Positions 10,401 to 18,055 of a DNA stretch of 61,371 bases are shown piece after piece. The notes below the pieces were generated by a model, which saw only the letters and a list, made by a program, of their open reading frames with translations, did not search any database and had not been told where the DNA came from. The position numbers and the translations under genes were made by a program. The stretch is from Micrococcales bacterium (lineage in GTDB: Bacteria > Actinomycetota > Actinomycetes > Actinomycetales > Cellulomonadaceae): NCBI GenBank assembly GCA_009779195.1, contig WRET01000010.1, positions 1-61,371 on the forward strand. Direction: 5' to 3'. Numbering within the stretch: position 1 is the stretch's first letter; every line of letters begins with the position of its first letter.

Positions 10401-11095
10401 TCCGTCGAATCGACGTAGCCTGTACTCGGGTTGCGCGTACCCGTGCGGAGCGCCCACGCTGGGCTGGTCGCGACATCGCTGTTCTCAATATACTGACGAG
10501 TGCTGTCGTCGATGTTCTTGAAATTTGTGGTCGATGGTTCCAGGTCGGCATACTTCGCCAGCTCGGCGACCGAAGGGGCGTCGGAGGTGTTCCACGTCTT
10601 CGCACCGCCAAGTTTTGCCTGTGCGATGACATAGTTGTAGAACGCCTGGTAGTTGGGGTACGTCGCGCTCTTGAATGCCACGCCGTTGTCGTCCCTGTCG
10701 AGACGTGTCGGCTGCTGGTTCCTTGCTGGGATCGTGTGGTCGTACGTCCACCACTGGAACTCGTTGGTCGTGTTGGCTGAGACCGCCTTCGCGGCGGTGA
10801 TGAAGAGGTCCTCGTCGGCGACAGGGATGGGACGGTTCCTGAGGTTCTCACGGAGGTCGGCCTCGAACGTCGAGTAGTCAACTTCCGTCGGGCCGACAGC
10901 CAGTGCGACATCGAGCTTGTTCGCGATGTTCACACCGACCTGGACGGGCTCGTCAGCGGCGGCTGGGGGAATCATCGACGGGGCCATCGTTATCGACAGG
11001 CCGAGAGCGAGAATGCTCGCTGTCACGGCAGCCAGACGCCGTCGCCTACGCGAGGACGGCGACGTGCGCGGGTGTCGGACTGTGTGTTCTGTCAT
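4451..11095 (-). CDS. Giant cell-surface protein with lectin-like, PKD and Ig-like repeats
   Basis: 2214 residues. The N-terminus is an Arg-rich signal peptide (cleavage near PPAAADEP). Residues about 50-700 form a low-repeat region with a lectin/adhesin look (FHMEESNNGSRMDFYGYGTH, DALDGVGFFFNTD). Two PKD-like domains follow, then Ig-like domains of the Big_3_5 and MBG kinds. About five C-terminal repeats carry the pattern YxxGDxLDLTGG followed by GYDxxTLGNQTVTVT. The C-terminus has three hydrophobic segments with a poly-Arg stretch between the first two and no LPXTG, so it is probably held in the membrane. It lies downstream of the SipW operon on the same strand but with its own 390-nt leader. 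The role is probably adhesion or matrix formation (inferred). The start at 11095 has only a weak ribosome-binding site (GTGAG). Confidence 0.85.
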   Translation of the reverse strand: MTEHTVRHPRTSPSSRRRRRLAAVTASILALGLSITMAPSMIPPAAADEPVQVGVNIANKLDVALAVGPTEVDYSTFEADLRENLRNRPIPVADEDLFITAAKAVSANTTNEFQWWTYDHTIPARNQQPTRLDRDDNGVAFKSATYPNYQAFYNYVIAQAKLGGAKTWNTSDAPSVAELAKYADLEPSTTNFKNIDDSTRQYIENSDVATSPAWALRTGTRNPSTGYVDSTDKTSPNFGAYSTAGTSNQTHPYDGNLFHMEESNNGSRMDFYGYGTHAYKDFRYLPNDQKTKKSFEFAIEEFAAYDALDGVGFFFNTDITDDPYGSGQKMSGYLLFLKYGSAAPTLGLGQDMFIYKFSDVDTKAFHNNGSNGVADYPGFEKIATASSGTYSGTDKYRRIKLDVYPTYAQIFYNGSASDSSVLTTPIAEGKSPVVSSGKTSANVSPDGTRVLLDSMASYGFGPMASYLNHSCSRPTAIAMQNISMTMDKVKTLVEVVDEPEWNENTKKFLVNLNEETIPDFEETNITARLLNRLRNDDIYFIGWATATNSAKSQDFLVKNDLKGTVVNMDSPTTSTYEEQIQAIADEIYKQYWIDNVGDIVLTTDNVVMSVTGADQTGTADDQYPDGKWKVVHRTSGTDPATPATRTGDDAFSNDEGIQSWSGITRSDLDVQFDKPGYYDLYYRDQYLKTITAHRPPLASFDVAIGEGGAVEFRNTSSDPDFATDRLTMPCTPGLTRLCSQWKYLDLDEDATPNNGVPTTLTEDHTYIVYLTVWDRYGEQTSISKQVRYVGEGSTPVYVAPFADFTLTPTKILPWGDDPQTVTLVNRSYDPQGLPITSTFTLVRDGVVVAWPDGSGPDEAGWEEGTIDVSDHDDWPVGEYAVSLVVANGKQDLFGADLVSAPYVLTFTIVDDNDPPTAAATPNGGTHIGNTTVTVRFTDVGDAGLATQRVAITDSPLTPDVDDPAWTAWSTSAARPVTVSQTGSYIHWEATDRVGNLGFGHFGPYTITKETTDIDLTVSPGSFVFGGGQVTLTATIDSTTPSTGSVHFYVDEVYIGSATINGSGVATLAYTPTMVGDVDFEAKYGGDSSHSSVDSDKVAYTITQSSAAVVVLDAQDKVYDGDQYAPTKLKVKLGGASAPTTAYDVSYEGEYTDGTIYGPTPTAPTEAGKYTVTVTTTDPRYVTASESADFTVKRATQAALSITGPNAQYEVDVNNKPTETLDTSGGTGDGTVSYAVTTQNPAGTATVSGDTVTMHTVGTFTVTATKAASRNYKKATATFDVEVVDTTAPTGTVTVTNAVTPVVPAGVSAWADFYSALLVFDHFSRGAATFTVDDVADNSGEAVTVSYLMSSEALSATEITGGGIVWTTYTGPVVRASTWKGIMYVRLVDSQGNAAYISSSGVVVYADTVQRTATFATSRYSTTAKKVPLTFNGNTVESVTVTSVPGGAPTPSMSGAYTVDYTGTTPGITFTGSFLAGLRSGTYTFTVAYDPLAEPFGASAWNMAPATTVVTVTVSRATPTVTLTAEAETNGALHTEDITLTAGVAGVTNGATPTGTVSFYAVTTTEACGAGTALSTQTWSGSPVTLALSRPAATTHTFCAVYSGDGDYATAGDTASVQINDWVTAVAVSSTPTKVVYKYGEQLDVTGGVLGLTWSDSTGTPSVDFVDLSAAAFTGYDPTVLGNQTVTVTYAGRTATFVVTVVDYQVDVVLGAPTTTAYEWGDPLSVAGGTIAQKMASGAVQGKVPLTTAMVSGFTSTQEGSQTLVVTNDWGEGSFSANYTVTVVDPVIEVRVTTPPDKTRYRLGDDLDLTGGELSIVKKSGTYTTPIDGSMVTGYDKDTLGNQSVTVTDSGHSTTFTVTVVDYQVGVVLVAPTKTGYEWGDPLSLVGGTIAQKMASGAVQGKVSLTAAMVSGFASTVEGKQTLVATNDWGEGSFSASFVVTVVDPVVEIHVKKPPNKTTYGPGEPLDLTGGEIYVVRKSGVQVVSMTDAMASGYISTQEGSQTITVNHSGKQTSFGVVIVPDGTSSNPGGGSTGSARSSRSGTSVGGSAAPWFRGPWIGPGGLVGPADGQQGSGDTADDELSDDTGVGDDVETTTAVPAQVAHNQGSGDGWALLNVVLAATGLVLTVCGALVMHRGRDTDCAGRRRRRVVGVAVSAAATLVGLVVVAFVLDLSRGMVFTDMWTPLLAVTFAGSLGGLLWSTSQAKAGTADLATAE
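5235..6000 (-). repeat. Internal near-duplicate Ig-repeat DNA in the adhesin gene
   Basis: Two blocks about 490 bp apart (around 5280-5510 and 5760-5990) are almost identical. Both encode the segment IAQKMASGAVQGK and NDWGEGSFSA with few changes. This is an internal duplication of a two-Ig-domain unit and a possible site of length variation. Confidence 0.75.
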
Positions 11096-11487
11096 AGCTC
11101 ACTAACCTGGTCAATGGCACCCTGAACGCGCCGTCCAGAAAAGTCGACGAGTTGAGTAGAGTCACCATGCGGCGTCTCATGCCGAAGATCCCGCGGCCAT
11201 TTTTGCGGCTGCTGATGGATCTCTGCATACCACATGATCATCGGAACGTCCGTGTTGCGACGTAGCCCTTTCACTCGTTTGGCCTCAGCGACGATAACTT
11301 GTTCGTTCCACGAACCGCGCCAGAAGTTGTTCACCAAGATAGCGTCTCGCGCGTTCACCGATCTTTCAGCAGCAGACAGGGACGTGCCGCAGGACAGTAA
11401 TCTGCGCGGTGCCCACCACGCAGGACCCCGCGTTTCACGCGCGACCGTCGTTATCGCCCACCGTCCTGCTCGCGCCCGCTGTCGTGC
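11096..11487. other. Leader gap between the SipW operon and the adhesin gene
   Basis: About 390 nt of lower GC. An 88-codon open frame on the minus strand (11092-11358) ends with an ATGA overlap onto the adhesin start. Its product has no recognisable domain or signal peptide and its codon use is unlike its neighbours, so I do not call it a gene. No clear terminator or promoter was seen. Confidence 0.4.
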
Positions 11488-14400
11488 CTACAGGTCGATG
11501 AAGGAGACGGTACCGGCGGTGGTGTTGGTGACGTAGGCGCGGTGGCCGTTGGGGGAAAGTGCCACTCCGCGGGGCCCTGCACCGGTCGGGATCGTGCCGA
11601 CGAGCGTGTGACTGCTGGTGTCGATGACCGAGATCGCATTGTCTGCGTAATGAACGGCGTAGGCCCGGGTACTGTCAGGGCTGAACGCGATGTAGTTCGA
11701 CACACCCCCAAGGGTGATGGTGGGTGTCAGAATTCTGTTTGTGGATGTATTGATTGCGTACACGGTGTTACCAGCCCCTCCGTAGACCAGTGCGCCGTCG
11801 GGGCTTGCTGCGACGGCTCCCAGGGCTCCGGCGGGTACGGGAGATATACTGCCGCAACAACTTCCAGAAGTAGCGTTGAGAGTCGACACCTCCCTGGTTG
11901 TTCCGACGCTGGGCATGTACGCGGTCTGACTGGGCGAAGTGTTCGCGATCGCGATCCTGTTCAGCTGGACACCACCCGGGCCGGAGATGCTGGTGACACC
12001 GTTGGTGGCGGTGTTGATGATCGAGATCGTGCCGCCAATGACTGAGCCGACGACATAGATCTTGCCGCCATCTGGAGTGATCGCCATTCCAGATGGGTTG
12101 TTCATGACGGGGATCGGAGCACCGACAACCTCGTTCGTGGCGGTGTCGATCACTGTGACGACGCCGGGAGTCGCATAATGCATGACGTACGCGCGAGAGC
12201 CGTCTGGCGTGAGCACGACGTCGCGCGGCGCGGTGCTGACCGGGATAGTCTTGACCACGGCCTTGGTACTCGTGTTGATCACGGTGACCGTGCCGTCAAC
12301 CAGGTAGTTTGCCACGTAGAGACGGCTACCGTCCGGGGTGAGCGCAATACCATACGGGGCGTCGCCGACGGCAACAGGGGCGGCCGGGCACCCCGTGGTT
12401 CCCCAGACAGGGTGCTTCGTCTTCGTCAGCGCAATCGGCGAATTCGCGGCAAAATTCTCGTAGCTGAGGGGAGTTGTCATCAGCACGACGTTCCAGCAGT
12501 GCAGGTCCTGGTCGAACGAAGAAGCGGTGTTGAACATGTTGGCCATGTTCGTCACCTTGGAGGTGCTCCAGCTGCTGAGGTCCTGGTTGAACGCCTTCGC
12601 GAACCAGAACATCTGTTTCATGTTCGTGACCCCTGAGGTGTCCCACGCGGTGATATTCTGGTCGAACCTCGTCGCGTGGTCGAACATCATCTCCATCGTC
12701 TCTACGGATGATGTGTTCCAGCTGCCGATCGGCTGGTCGAACCACGCCGCGGATCTGAACATGCCACTCATGTCCACGACGCGAGAGGTCTTCCACACAC
12801 TGATGTCCTGGTTGAAGAAGGTCGCATCATAGAACATGTACTGCATGTCCGTGACCCTAGAGGTGTCCCATCCCCCTATCGCATGGTCGAAGTTTCTCGC
12901 ATTCTCGAACATGTGGCTCATGTTGATGACGTGAGAGGTATCCCATTCGGTGACGCCCCACCCATTAATGGCCTGGTTCGGCGCCCAATTTGCCTTGAAC
13001 ATACCCGTCATGTTCACCACTGTCGATGGTGGCTCCACGAGACCTACAAGGTTGTCGGCGTTCGCAAATGCGTAACTTGCGTCTGTGGTCCCTGTGGCTT
13101 CGTCCCAGCGGTCCACCGATCTCAGGAGCGCCGGGTATGTAGTATTACTGGAGTTCGGCGGACCAAAGACGTCAAAAGTGCCTGTGACGTAGACCTTGTA
13201 GTCACCGGCAGCGCCCGCATACGTGTAGCTGTTCCACCCTGACTTCGCCCGCACGTACCCGTTCGCTCCTCCGTCCCCCCAGGAGATGTAGGTGTCAGGA
13301 CCAAGCCCGTCCAGGTACACTCCTGCCGTTTTGGCTTTGCTACTGGTATTTACGGTCAAGATCGTGCACACCGGAGTTTTCCACAATGGGAACCAGCCGT
13401 ATTGGTACATCGGCACCGAGGCGTCGGCGAAATCTTCTTCTGTCGCCACGTCGGTCACCTGGGAGACGTCCCAGCAGCGCAGGTTCTGCTTGAACGAGGT
13501 CGCGTCGTTGAACATCTCGGCCATGTACTCGACCTCTGAGGGGCCCCACAGGCTGATGTCACGGTTGAAGGACGTCGCGCCGTAGAACATCCGTTTCATG
13601 TTCTTGACGCCTGAGGTGTCCCAGCCGGTGATGTCGGCGTTGAACGCCTTCGCTCCCTCGAACACGCTCGACAGGTCTGTCACCTGCGACACGTCCCAGC
13701 CGCCGATGTCGGCGTTGAACGCTTCGGCGCCGTTGAACATCTCGACCATGCCTTGCAGGCTCTGGGTGTTCCAGTCGCCGATGTCGGCGTTGAACGCTTT
13801 CGCGCCTGCGAACATGGCGGACATGTCGCTCACGCCTGAGACATCCCAGTCGCACATCGGGCCGTTGACGCTTGTCGCGGCGTAGAACATCCCGGCTGTC
13901 GTCGTCAGGCCTGTCGGAGGGGTGGCGACTGTGGTGAGGTACGTCGCGTAGGCGAAGGCATAGCTGGCGTCGGTGGTCCCGGTCCCCTGGTCCCACTGGT
14001 CGACTGAGACGAGGATCTGCGCGTATGTCTCGTGGGACGGCAGCGGCAAGGTCGCCGGGCCGAATTTTGCGAAAGTCCCCTCGATGACGATGCGGTACCG
14101 AGTGTTGCTGTTGGGGTACGTGTGCGGGTTCTCTCCCTCGACAGCGAGGTCTTTGCTCCCGTCACCCCAGTAGATGGTGGTGCCCGCGCCGAGCCCGTCC
14201 AGGTACAGCAGGGCATCAGTCCCCAGGGCCGTGTGGACGACCAGGTGCATCTGCGGACCGGGAACGCGCGGCACGGGGCACGAGGTCAGGAAGTGGGCGC
14301 CACAGCGCACCAAGTGCAGCTGTACGACAGGCTCGCCCAACAGCGCGGCGACCGTGGTGGGGCCGCAACCGTGGTAGGTGGCATAGATCACGACCGTCAA

Positions 14401-14892
14401 CCTCTGGGTCGCCGCTGACCAGGTGGTGTACCCCTCGGTGTCCACCGGGGACAGGTACGCCAGGAGCGGGTCAAGCGTGTCCAGGTCAGACTCGACGACC
14501 AACAGCGTGCCATCGGCGTAGACCTCGTAGGTGAACGGTGGCCCGCTCTTGGCCCACCCGCTCAGGGCCAGCCGGACGACGAGGTTGTCACCTTCGAGCG
14601 TGGCCTCCTCAGACGTCGCCACAGCAACCCGGTCACCCGGGCTCACCACGTGGCTACCGGAAACCTGCTCGCCGCGCTGCGAGCCGTCGGTTCCGTCTAC
14701 GAGGTCGCCGCCGCTCATAGCCCAGTAGGTCGTGCTCGGCTCGCCAGCCTTCGCCCCGCCAGCCTTGAGCAGGCCGACGAGCTCGACCGCATCGGACCAG
14801 AAGGCCCAGACGGCCAGGGCGAGCACCCCCACCACCACGACCGAGACCGCCAAGATCCCCCCGTCGCGTGCACGACGTCGCGCGACACTCAC
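11488..14892 (-). CDS. BspA-type (DUF285) surface protein with C-terminal YVTN beta-propeller
   Basis: 1134 residues, last gene of the SipW operon. The N-terminal helix (GGILAVSVVVVGVLALAVWA) followed by an acidic ectodomain resembles the alternate signal of SipW substrates. Two modules follow. Each has a strand pattern YLDGLGxxTxIxWGDG and then a BspA block of MF-x-x-A-x-x-FN-x-DI-x-x-WD-T-S-x-V-x-x-M repeats (about residues 340-474 and 630-804). Residues about 834-1134 are YVTN-type propeller repeats (IALTPDGSRLYVAN and variants). BspA repeats are known from surface proteins that bind host or matrix proteins; propellers are interaction scaffolds. The GTG start overlaps the previous stop (GTGA), with GGAG 8 nt upstream. 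Confidence 0.88.
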   Translation of the reverse strand: MSVARRRARDGGILAVSVVVVGVLALAVWAFWSDAVELVGLLKAGGAKAGEPSTTYWAMSGGDLVDGTDGSQRGEQVSGSHVVSPGDRVAVATSEEATLEGDNLVVRLALSGWAKSGPPFTYEVYADGTLLVVESDLDTLDPLLAYLSPVDTEGYTTWSAATQRLTVVIYATYHGCGPTTVAALLGEPVVQLHLVRCGAHFLTSCPVPRVPGPQMHLVVHTALGTDALLYLDGLGAGTTIYWGDGSKDLAVEGENPHTYPNSNTRYRIVIEGTFAKFGPATLPLPSHETYAQILVSVDQWDQGTGTTDASYAFAYATYLTTVATPPTGLTTTAGMFYAATSVNGPMCDWDVSGVSDMSAMFAGAKAFNADIGDWNTQSLQGMVEMFNGAEAFNADIGGWDVSQVTDLSSVFEGAKAFNADITGWDTSGVKNMKRMFYGATSFNRDISLWGPSEVEYMAEMFNDATSFKQNLRCWDVSQVTDVATEEDFADASVPMYQYGWFPLWKTPVCTILTVNTSSKAKTAGVYLDGLGPDTYISWGDGGANGYVRAKSGWNSYTYAGAAGDYKVYVTGTFDVFGPPNSSNTTYPALLRSVDRWDEATGTTDASYAFANADNLVGLVEPPSTVVNMTGMFKANWAPNQAINGWGVTEWDTSHVINMSHMFENARNFDHAIGGWDTSRVTDMQYMFYDATFFNQDISVWKTSRVVDMSGMFRSAAWFDQPIGSWNTSSVETMEMMFDHATRFDQNITAWDTSGVTNMKQMFWFAKAFNQDLSSWSTSKVTNMANMFNTASSFDQDLHCWNVVLMTTPLSYENFAANSPIALTKTKHPVWGTTGCPAAPVAVGDAPYGIALTPDGSRLYVANYLVDGTVTVINTSTKAVVKTIPVSTAPRDVVLTPDGSRAYVMHYATPGVVTVIDTATNEVVGAPIPVMNNPSGMAITPDGGKIYVVGSVIGGTISIINTATNGVTSISGPGGVQLNRIAIANTSPSQTAYMPSVGTTREVSTLNATSGSCCGSISPVPAGALGAVAASPDGALVYGGAGNTVYAINTSTNRILTPTITLGGVSNYIAFSPDSTRAYAVHYADNAISVIDTSSHTLVGTIPTGAGPRGVALSPNGHRAYVTNTTAGTVSFIDL

Positions 14893-16055
14893 GGAGTTCT
14901 CCTGGCCTGGTCGCGGCGCCGTGCCACAACCACCACGAAGAACCCTGCGACCAGCAGACCAGCACCCACGACCGCGACCGCCGCCACCTCGGCGCCCGTG
15001 CGTCCGAGCCGCCAGCCAGCGCCCTTCTTCCCGCTCCCCGGCTTGGTGCCGTCGGATGCGCCACCGTCACCCCGCTCTCCCGCACCGTCACCCGTGGCCT
15101 CGTGGTCCGGATCGGCAGCACCAGCACCAGCACCACCGTCGCCAGCACCACCGTTGCCGTCACCAGCGTCGCCACCGGTACCGTCGCCAGCACCACCGCC
15201 GTTGCCACCAGCACCACCGTCGCCGCCAGCATCGCCGCCACCGTCGCCAGCACCACCGTCGCCAGCACCACCGTTACCGTCACCAGCATCGCCACCGCCA
15301 GCACCACCGTCGCCGCCACCGCCGTTGTCGCCGTCACCGGCACCACCGTTGCCGTCACCCGCGTCGCCACCACCAGCGTCGCCGTCGCCATCGCCATCGC
15401 CGTCGCCGTCGGGAGGATCGGTGTCTTCTTGCAGCTCGATCGTCACGCCGAACGACAGCAGGGTTGACTCTCCTCCGGCGCGGTAGTGCTGGGTCTCCTC
15501 GATAGGCATGACGAAGCCGACGCGGACGGGGACCGTGGCACCACAAGGCACCTTGACCTGGGCGTCGGTGTTGTCAGCGTCGAAACGCTGGACGGTAGAG
15601 GTCCCGTCGACGGCCCAGAACAAGGTGATGGCTGTGGCAAGGTCGGGGTTAGCCGCACCGACCGACTCCAGGACCGGGGTGAAAGTGACGGTCATCACCG
15701 CAGCAGCCGGGCCGGTGTTGGTGACTTCCACCGTGCACTCGACCTGGTCCCCGGGGGACGCGACTCTGTCGCCGACGACACTCAGCTCGACAGTGTTGTA
15801 CGTCTCGCCGGTCCAGGACATATGCATGGTCGGGGTGTCGCATCCGAGCACACCGATGTCGACATGTCCGTCAGCGGGAGGTTCGCCCGCGCCGAGGAGA
15901 GGAGGTTCCCCGGCCCAGGTCGCACCCAGCGCTGCCATGAGCACGACCACGACGGCCAGCGCCCAGGCGATCATCTGCCCACGGCGCGACAGCCCGTCGT
16001 CACCGAGCTGTACGACGACAACCCGGTCACCGGCTGCTGCGACTGGGTCTGCCAT
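14889..16055 (-). CDS. SipW-operon surface protein with Gly/Asp repeat stalk
   Basis: 388 residues. An N-terminal membrane helix (MIAWALAVVVVLMAALGATW, residues about 28-47) is followed by a beta-rich ectodomain with a TasA/SipW-substrate-like segment (ASPGDQVECTVEVTNTGPAA). Residues about 215-320 are almost only Gly, Asp, Ala and Asn, encoded by repeated GCCACCGTCGCCAGCACC-type DNA. The C-terminus is LGRTGAE, a hydrophobic helix and RRRDQARR, which has the shape of a cell-wall sorting signal; LGRTG is a degenerate version of the LPXTG/LAXTG box. The start may be ATG at 16055 (TGATG overlap with sipW) or GTG at 16058. It is translationally coupled on both sides. Confidence 0.75.
   Translation of the reverse strand: MADPVAAAGDRVVVVQLGDDGLSRRGQMIAWALAVVVVLMAALGATWAGEPPLLGAGEPPADGHVDIGVLGCDTPTMHMSWTGETYNTVELSVVGDRVASPGDQVECTVEVTNTGPAAAVMTVTFTPVLESVGAANPDLATAITLFWAVDGTSTVQRFDADNTDAQVKVPCGATVPVRVGFVMPIEETQHYRAGGESTLLSFGVTIELQEDTDPPDGDGDGDGDGDAGGGDAGDGNGGAGDGDNGGGGDGGAGGGDAGDGNGGAGDGGAGDGGGDAGGDGGAGGNGGGAGDGTGGDAGDGNGGAGDGGAGAGAADPDHEATGDGAGERGDGGASDGTKPGSGKKGAGWRLGRTGAEVAAVAVVGAGLLVAGFFVVVVARRRDQARRTP
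15115..15415 (-). repeat. Low-complexity Gly/Asp-coding DNA repeats
   Basis: Repeated 6- to 15-nt units built on CCACCG and CGCCAGCA code for the Gly/Asp/Ala stalk of the surface protein. Such tracts commonly change length by slippage. Confidence 0.8.
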
Positions 16056-16795
16056 CACGTCTGACCCGCCGGAGGTTGGGCCGGGGGTCCTGCGAGGGCC
16101 GCAGCGAGCTCGGCCTCGCGTACGGCGACCTCACGCTCACGCAGCTGCAGCTCACGTTCGCGCAGACCGGCGGCGGGTGTGGACACGGCGACGACCTGCG
16201 GCCTGCGGCGCGGCACCAACCACCAGACCAGCGCCACGAGACCGCCCAGCACAAGCACACCTGTCGAGCTTTCCAGGAGCCGCTGTTTGGCCCAGCCCAG
16301 CTTGGGCAGGCCGTACCAGAACACACCGCGGACCTGGTTCGGGCTGATCGGCTCGTCGACGGCACTGTTGGCGTCGCCTTGGGTCACCAGGCGGCATGTG
16401 GTCCCGTCGTCGAAACTCCCGACGCTCTTGGCCACGACCCGGTGGGTGATGAGGCTCGGGTCGTCTGGTTCAGGCAGGAAGGTGACGATATCGCCTGGTC
16501 TGATCGTGGAACACACATCAGCGGGTGCCACAGCCCGTACGACGATCACGTCACCAGGCCGCAGCGTCGGCTGCATGGAACCTGTGAGCACAGTCAGCGC
16601 CGTGCCTCCTGTGGCTTTGGGGACGACGGCCAGGGCTACGACCACACCCAGCACGACCAGGACGAACGCCCCGTACACCGTGGCAGCGACGATCCGTGCC
16701 GGAGAGTCGCGTCTGGCACGCACACGCGCCCCGGGCGCAGCCGTGCGAGCAGGCTCGCTCGTACGGCTGTGCCGGGGGCGTTCGTGGGCGAACAT
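16055..16795 (-). CDS. sipW: Signal peptidase I, SipW (ER) type
   Basis: Membrane signal peptidase. One N-terminal helix (about residues 36-58) precedes the catalytic domain. The nucleophile lies in TGSMQPTL and the second catalytic residue in LITHR, a His where ordinary bacterial type I enzymes have Lys. This Ser-His pair marks the SipW/ER class, which processes TasA-like biofilm proteins and other alternate-signal substrates. A GDAN motif is also present. A second helix and an Arg/Glu-rich cytoplasmic tail end the protein. GTG, ATG and ATG stand in a row at 16801, 16798 and 16795; the last has the best spacing (5 nt) to GAGGAG. Two substrates lie upstream and two likely partners downstream in the operon. 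Confidence 0.92.
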   Translation of the reverse strand: MFAHERPRHSRTSEPARTAAPGARVRARRDSPARIVAATVYGAFVLVVLGVVVALAVVPKATGGTALTVLTGSMQPTLRPGDVIVVRAVAPADVCSTIRPGDIVTFLPEPDDPSLITHRVVAKSVGSFDDGTTCRLVTQGDANSAVDEPISPNQVRGVFWYGLPKLGWAKQRLLESSTGVLVLGGLVALVWWLVPRRRPQVVAVSTPAAGLRERELQLREREVAVREAELAAALAGPPAQPPAGQT

Positions 16796-16828
16796 CATCA
16801 CTCCTCAGGTGAAGACCCAGGGGTAGGA

Positions 16829-16861
16829 CTGGGGGGCCGGACGCGTCGCCCGGCCCCCCAG
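16829..16861. terminator. Strong 12-bp stem-loop between substrate gene and sipW
   Basis: CTGGGGGGCCGG and CCGGCCCCCCAG are perfect arms around a 9-nt loop, 7 nt past the stop of the first substrate gene and 34 nt before the sipW start. There is no T-tract. It may be a partial terminator or an mRNA-stabilising structure that gives more substrate than protease message. Confidence 0.6.
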
Positions 16862-16868
16862 CACATGG

Positions 16869-17579
16869 TCACGGAGCAGTAGCGAACAGACCTATGCCCG
16901 GTGTGCGGACCTGCGTCAGCGTGATCTTGATGTTCTCGAGCGCATCCACCGCGAGGACGTCCTGCCGCCCTGGGGTGTCGACGTCGAACGTGGCGAAGAT
17001 CACGACGGTGAACGTCTCCGTCTCGTCGGCCAGGGAGTACACCGGGACGTCTTCGCCCTCCTCGCCCGCGATGACTTCGTCGTCGGACTCTGCGGGGGCT
17101 AGGTACACCAGATCGGTGCCTTCGCTGGCCTCGAGCTGATCGCCGTTCTCCCGGTACAGCTTGTAGGTGTAGTCGATACCCTCGATCTCCAGCTTGTCGT
17201 CGTCGATGTCGAGCGACAGTTCGGCGACCATGTTGTCACCTGTGAGGGTGACTTCCACCTCGTACACGACAGCAACCGTGTCCCCGGGGACCATGAGCCA
17301 CGTGTCGTCAACCTCGTGACCCGTCACCCCATCAACTACCTCGTTCTCCTGCCCGTCGGTCCGGTCGGCGGACACGTCGTAGTACATCGGATCGTCCGAC
17401 AGCTCAAGGTTCAGGTCACCGGCGGTGATGGTGCCGCCGTCGAGGCCCAGGGACGCCGACCACAGGGCGAAAGTGCCACCAGCGAGCAAGGCAGCGGTCA
17501 CCACCGCGGCGACCAGGAGGAGGGGAGAACGCCGCCTGCGCTCTTGCGCGACGACGATGGTCGTTTCAGGGGTACTCAT
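16869..17579 (-). CDS. Alternate-signal (SipW-dependent) exported protein, copy A
   Basis: 236 residues. The N-terminus has RRRR, a helix and the sequence LLAGGTFALWSAS, the pattern of SipW-cognate signal peptides (TasA-like, RER_14450-type families). The ectodomain is beta-rich and acidic, with GTITAGDLNLEL right after the signal and MVPGDTVAVVYEVEVTLTGD further on, as in other family members. It is probably a secreted matrix or fibre protein. The ATG at 17579 is preceded by GGAGA; the frame stays open upstream but that part is a non-coding leader. It is about 60% identical to copy B by eye and arose by tandem duplication. Confidence 0.88.
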   Translation of the reverse strand: MSTPETTIVVAQERRRRSPLLLVAAVVTAALLAGGTFALWSASLGLDGGTITAGDLNLELSDDPMYYDVSADRTDGQENEVVDGVTGHEVDDTWLMVPGDTVAVVYEVEVTLTGDNMVAELSLDIDDDKLEIEGIDYTYKLYRENGDQLEASEGTDLVYLAPAESDDEVIAGEEGEDVPVYSLADETETFTVVIFATFDVDTPGRQDVLAVDALENIKITLTQVRTPGIGLFATAP

Positions 17580-18055
17580 GATCTCTCCAGATGGCTCAGC
17601 GAGAGCCGTGTCAGGGCGCGCATCAGCGATGCATGCGTAAAAGTTGCCCGGACAGCGACAGCCGGGTATCTTCCCTATCGACTGTGCGCCCGGTGGGTCT
17701 GACCTCAATACCCGCATGGGCGTACCGGCCACTGCTGTGCACCGCACCACAAACCGGACTCGAGCGCAGCAATGGCCCTTCGTGCCGCACCACCTGCTGC
17801 CACGCACCCGCGACCACTTCTGGCCCACCACCAGCGCGTCCACGGCGACGACATACCCACCACCACGGCGAAACGGCCACGGCGCGACTCCCACAACGTA
17901 TTCACCACTGTGGATGCACCCTCGCCTGGCCTCCGTCCCCCAGATGGCCGTGTCGGTCAACCAGCGGCCAACGTCAGCCGTTCTGCGAAGCGATGAACGT
18001 GCGGGACCCAACCCGGGCGAACACCATCACCCCTCAGGTGAAGGCCCAGGGGTAG
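17580..18055 (-). promoter_or_regulatory. Duplicated long leader of substrate copy A
   Basis: About 430 nt upstream of copy A that are closely similar to the region upstream of copy B. Conserved parts include the motif CACAGTCGATAG, flanking CCGGG/CCCGG arms, and a CGCAT/ATGCG hairpin near the gene. Indels between the copies shift the reading frame, so the conservation is not protein coding. The part at 18005-18055 also matches the region around the sipW start, which marks the duplication end. Confidence 0.6.
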
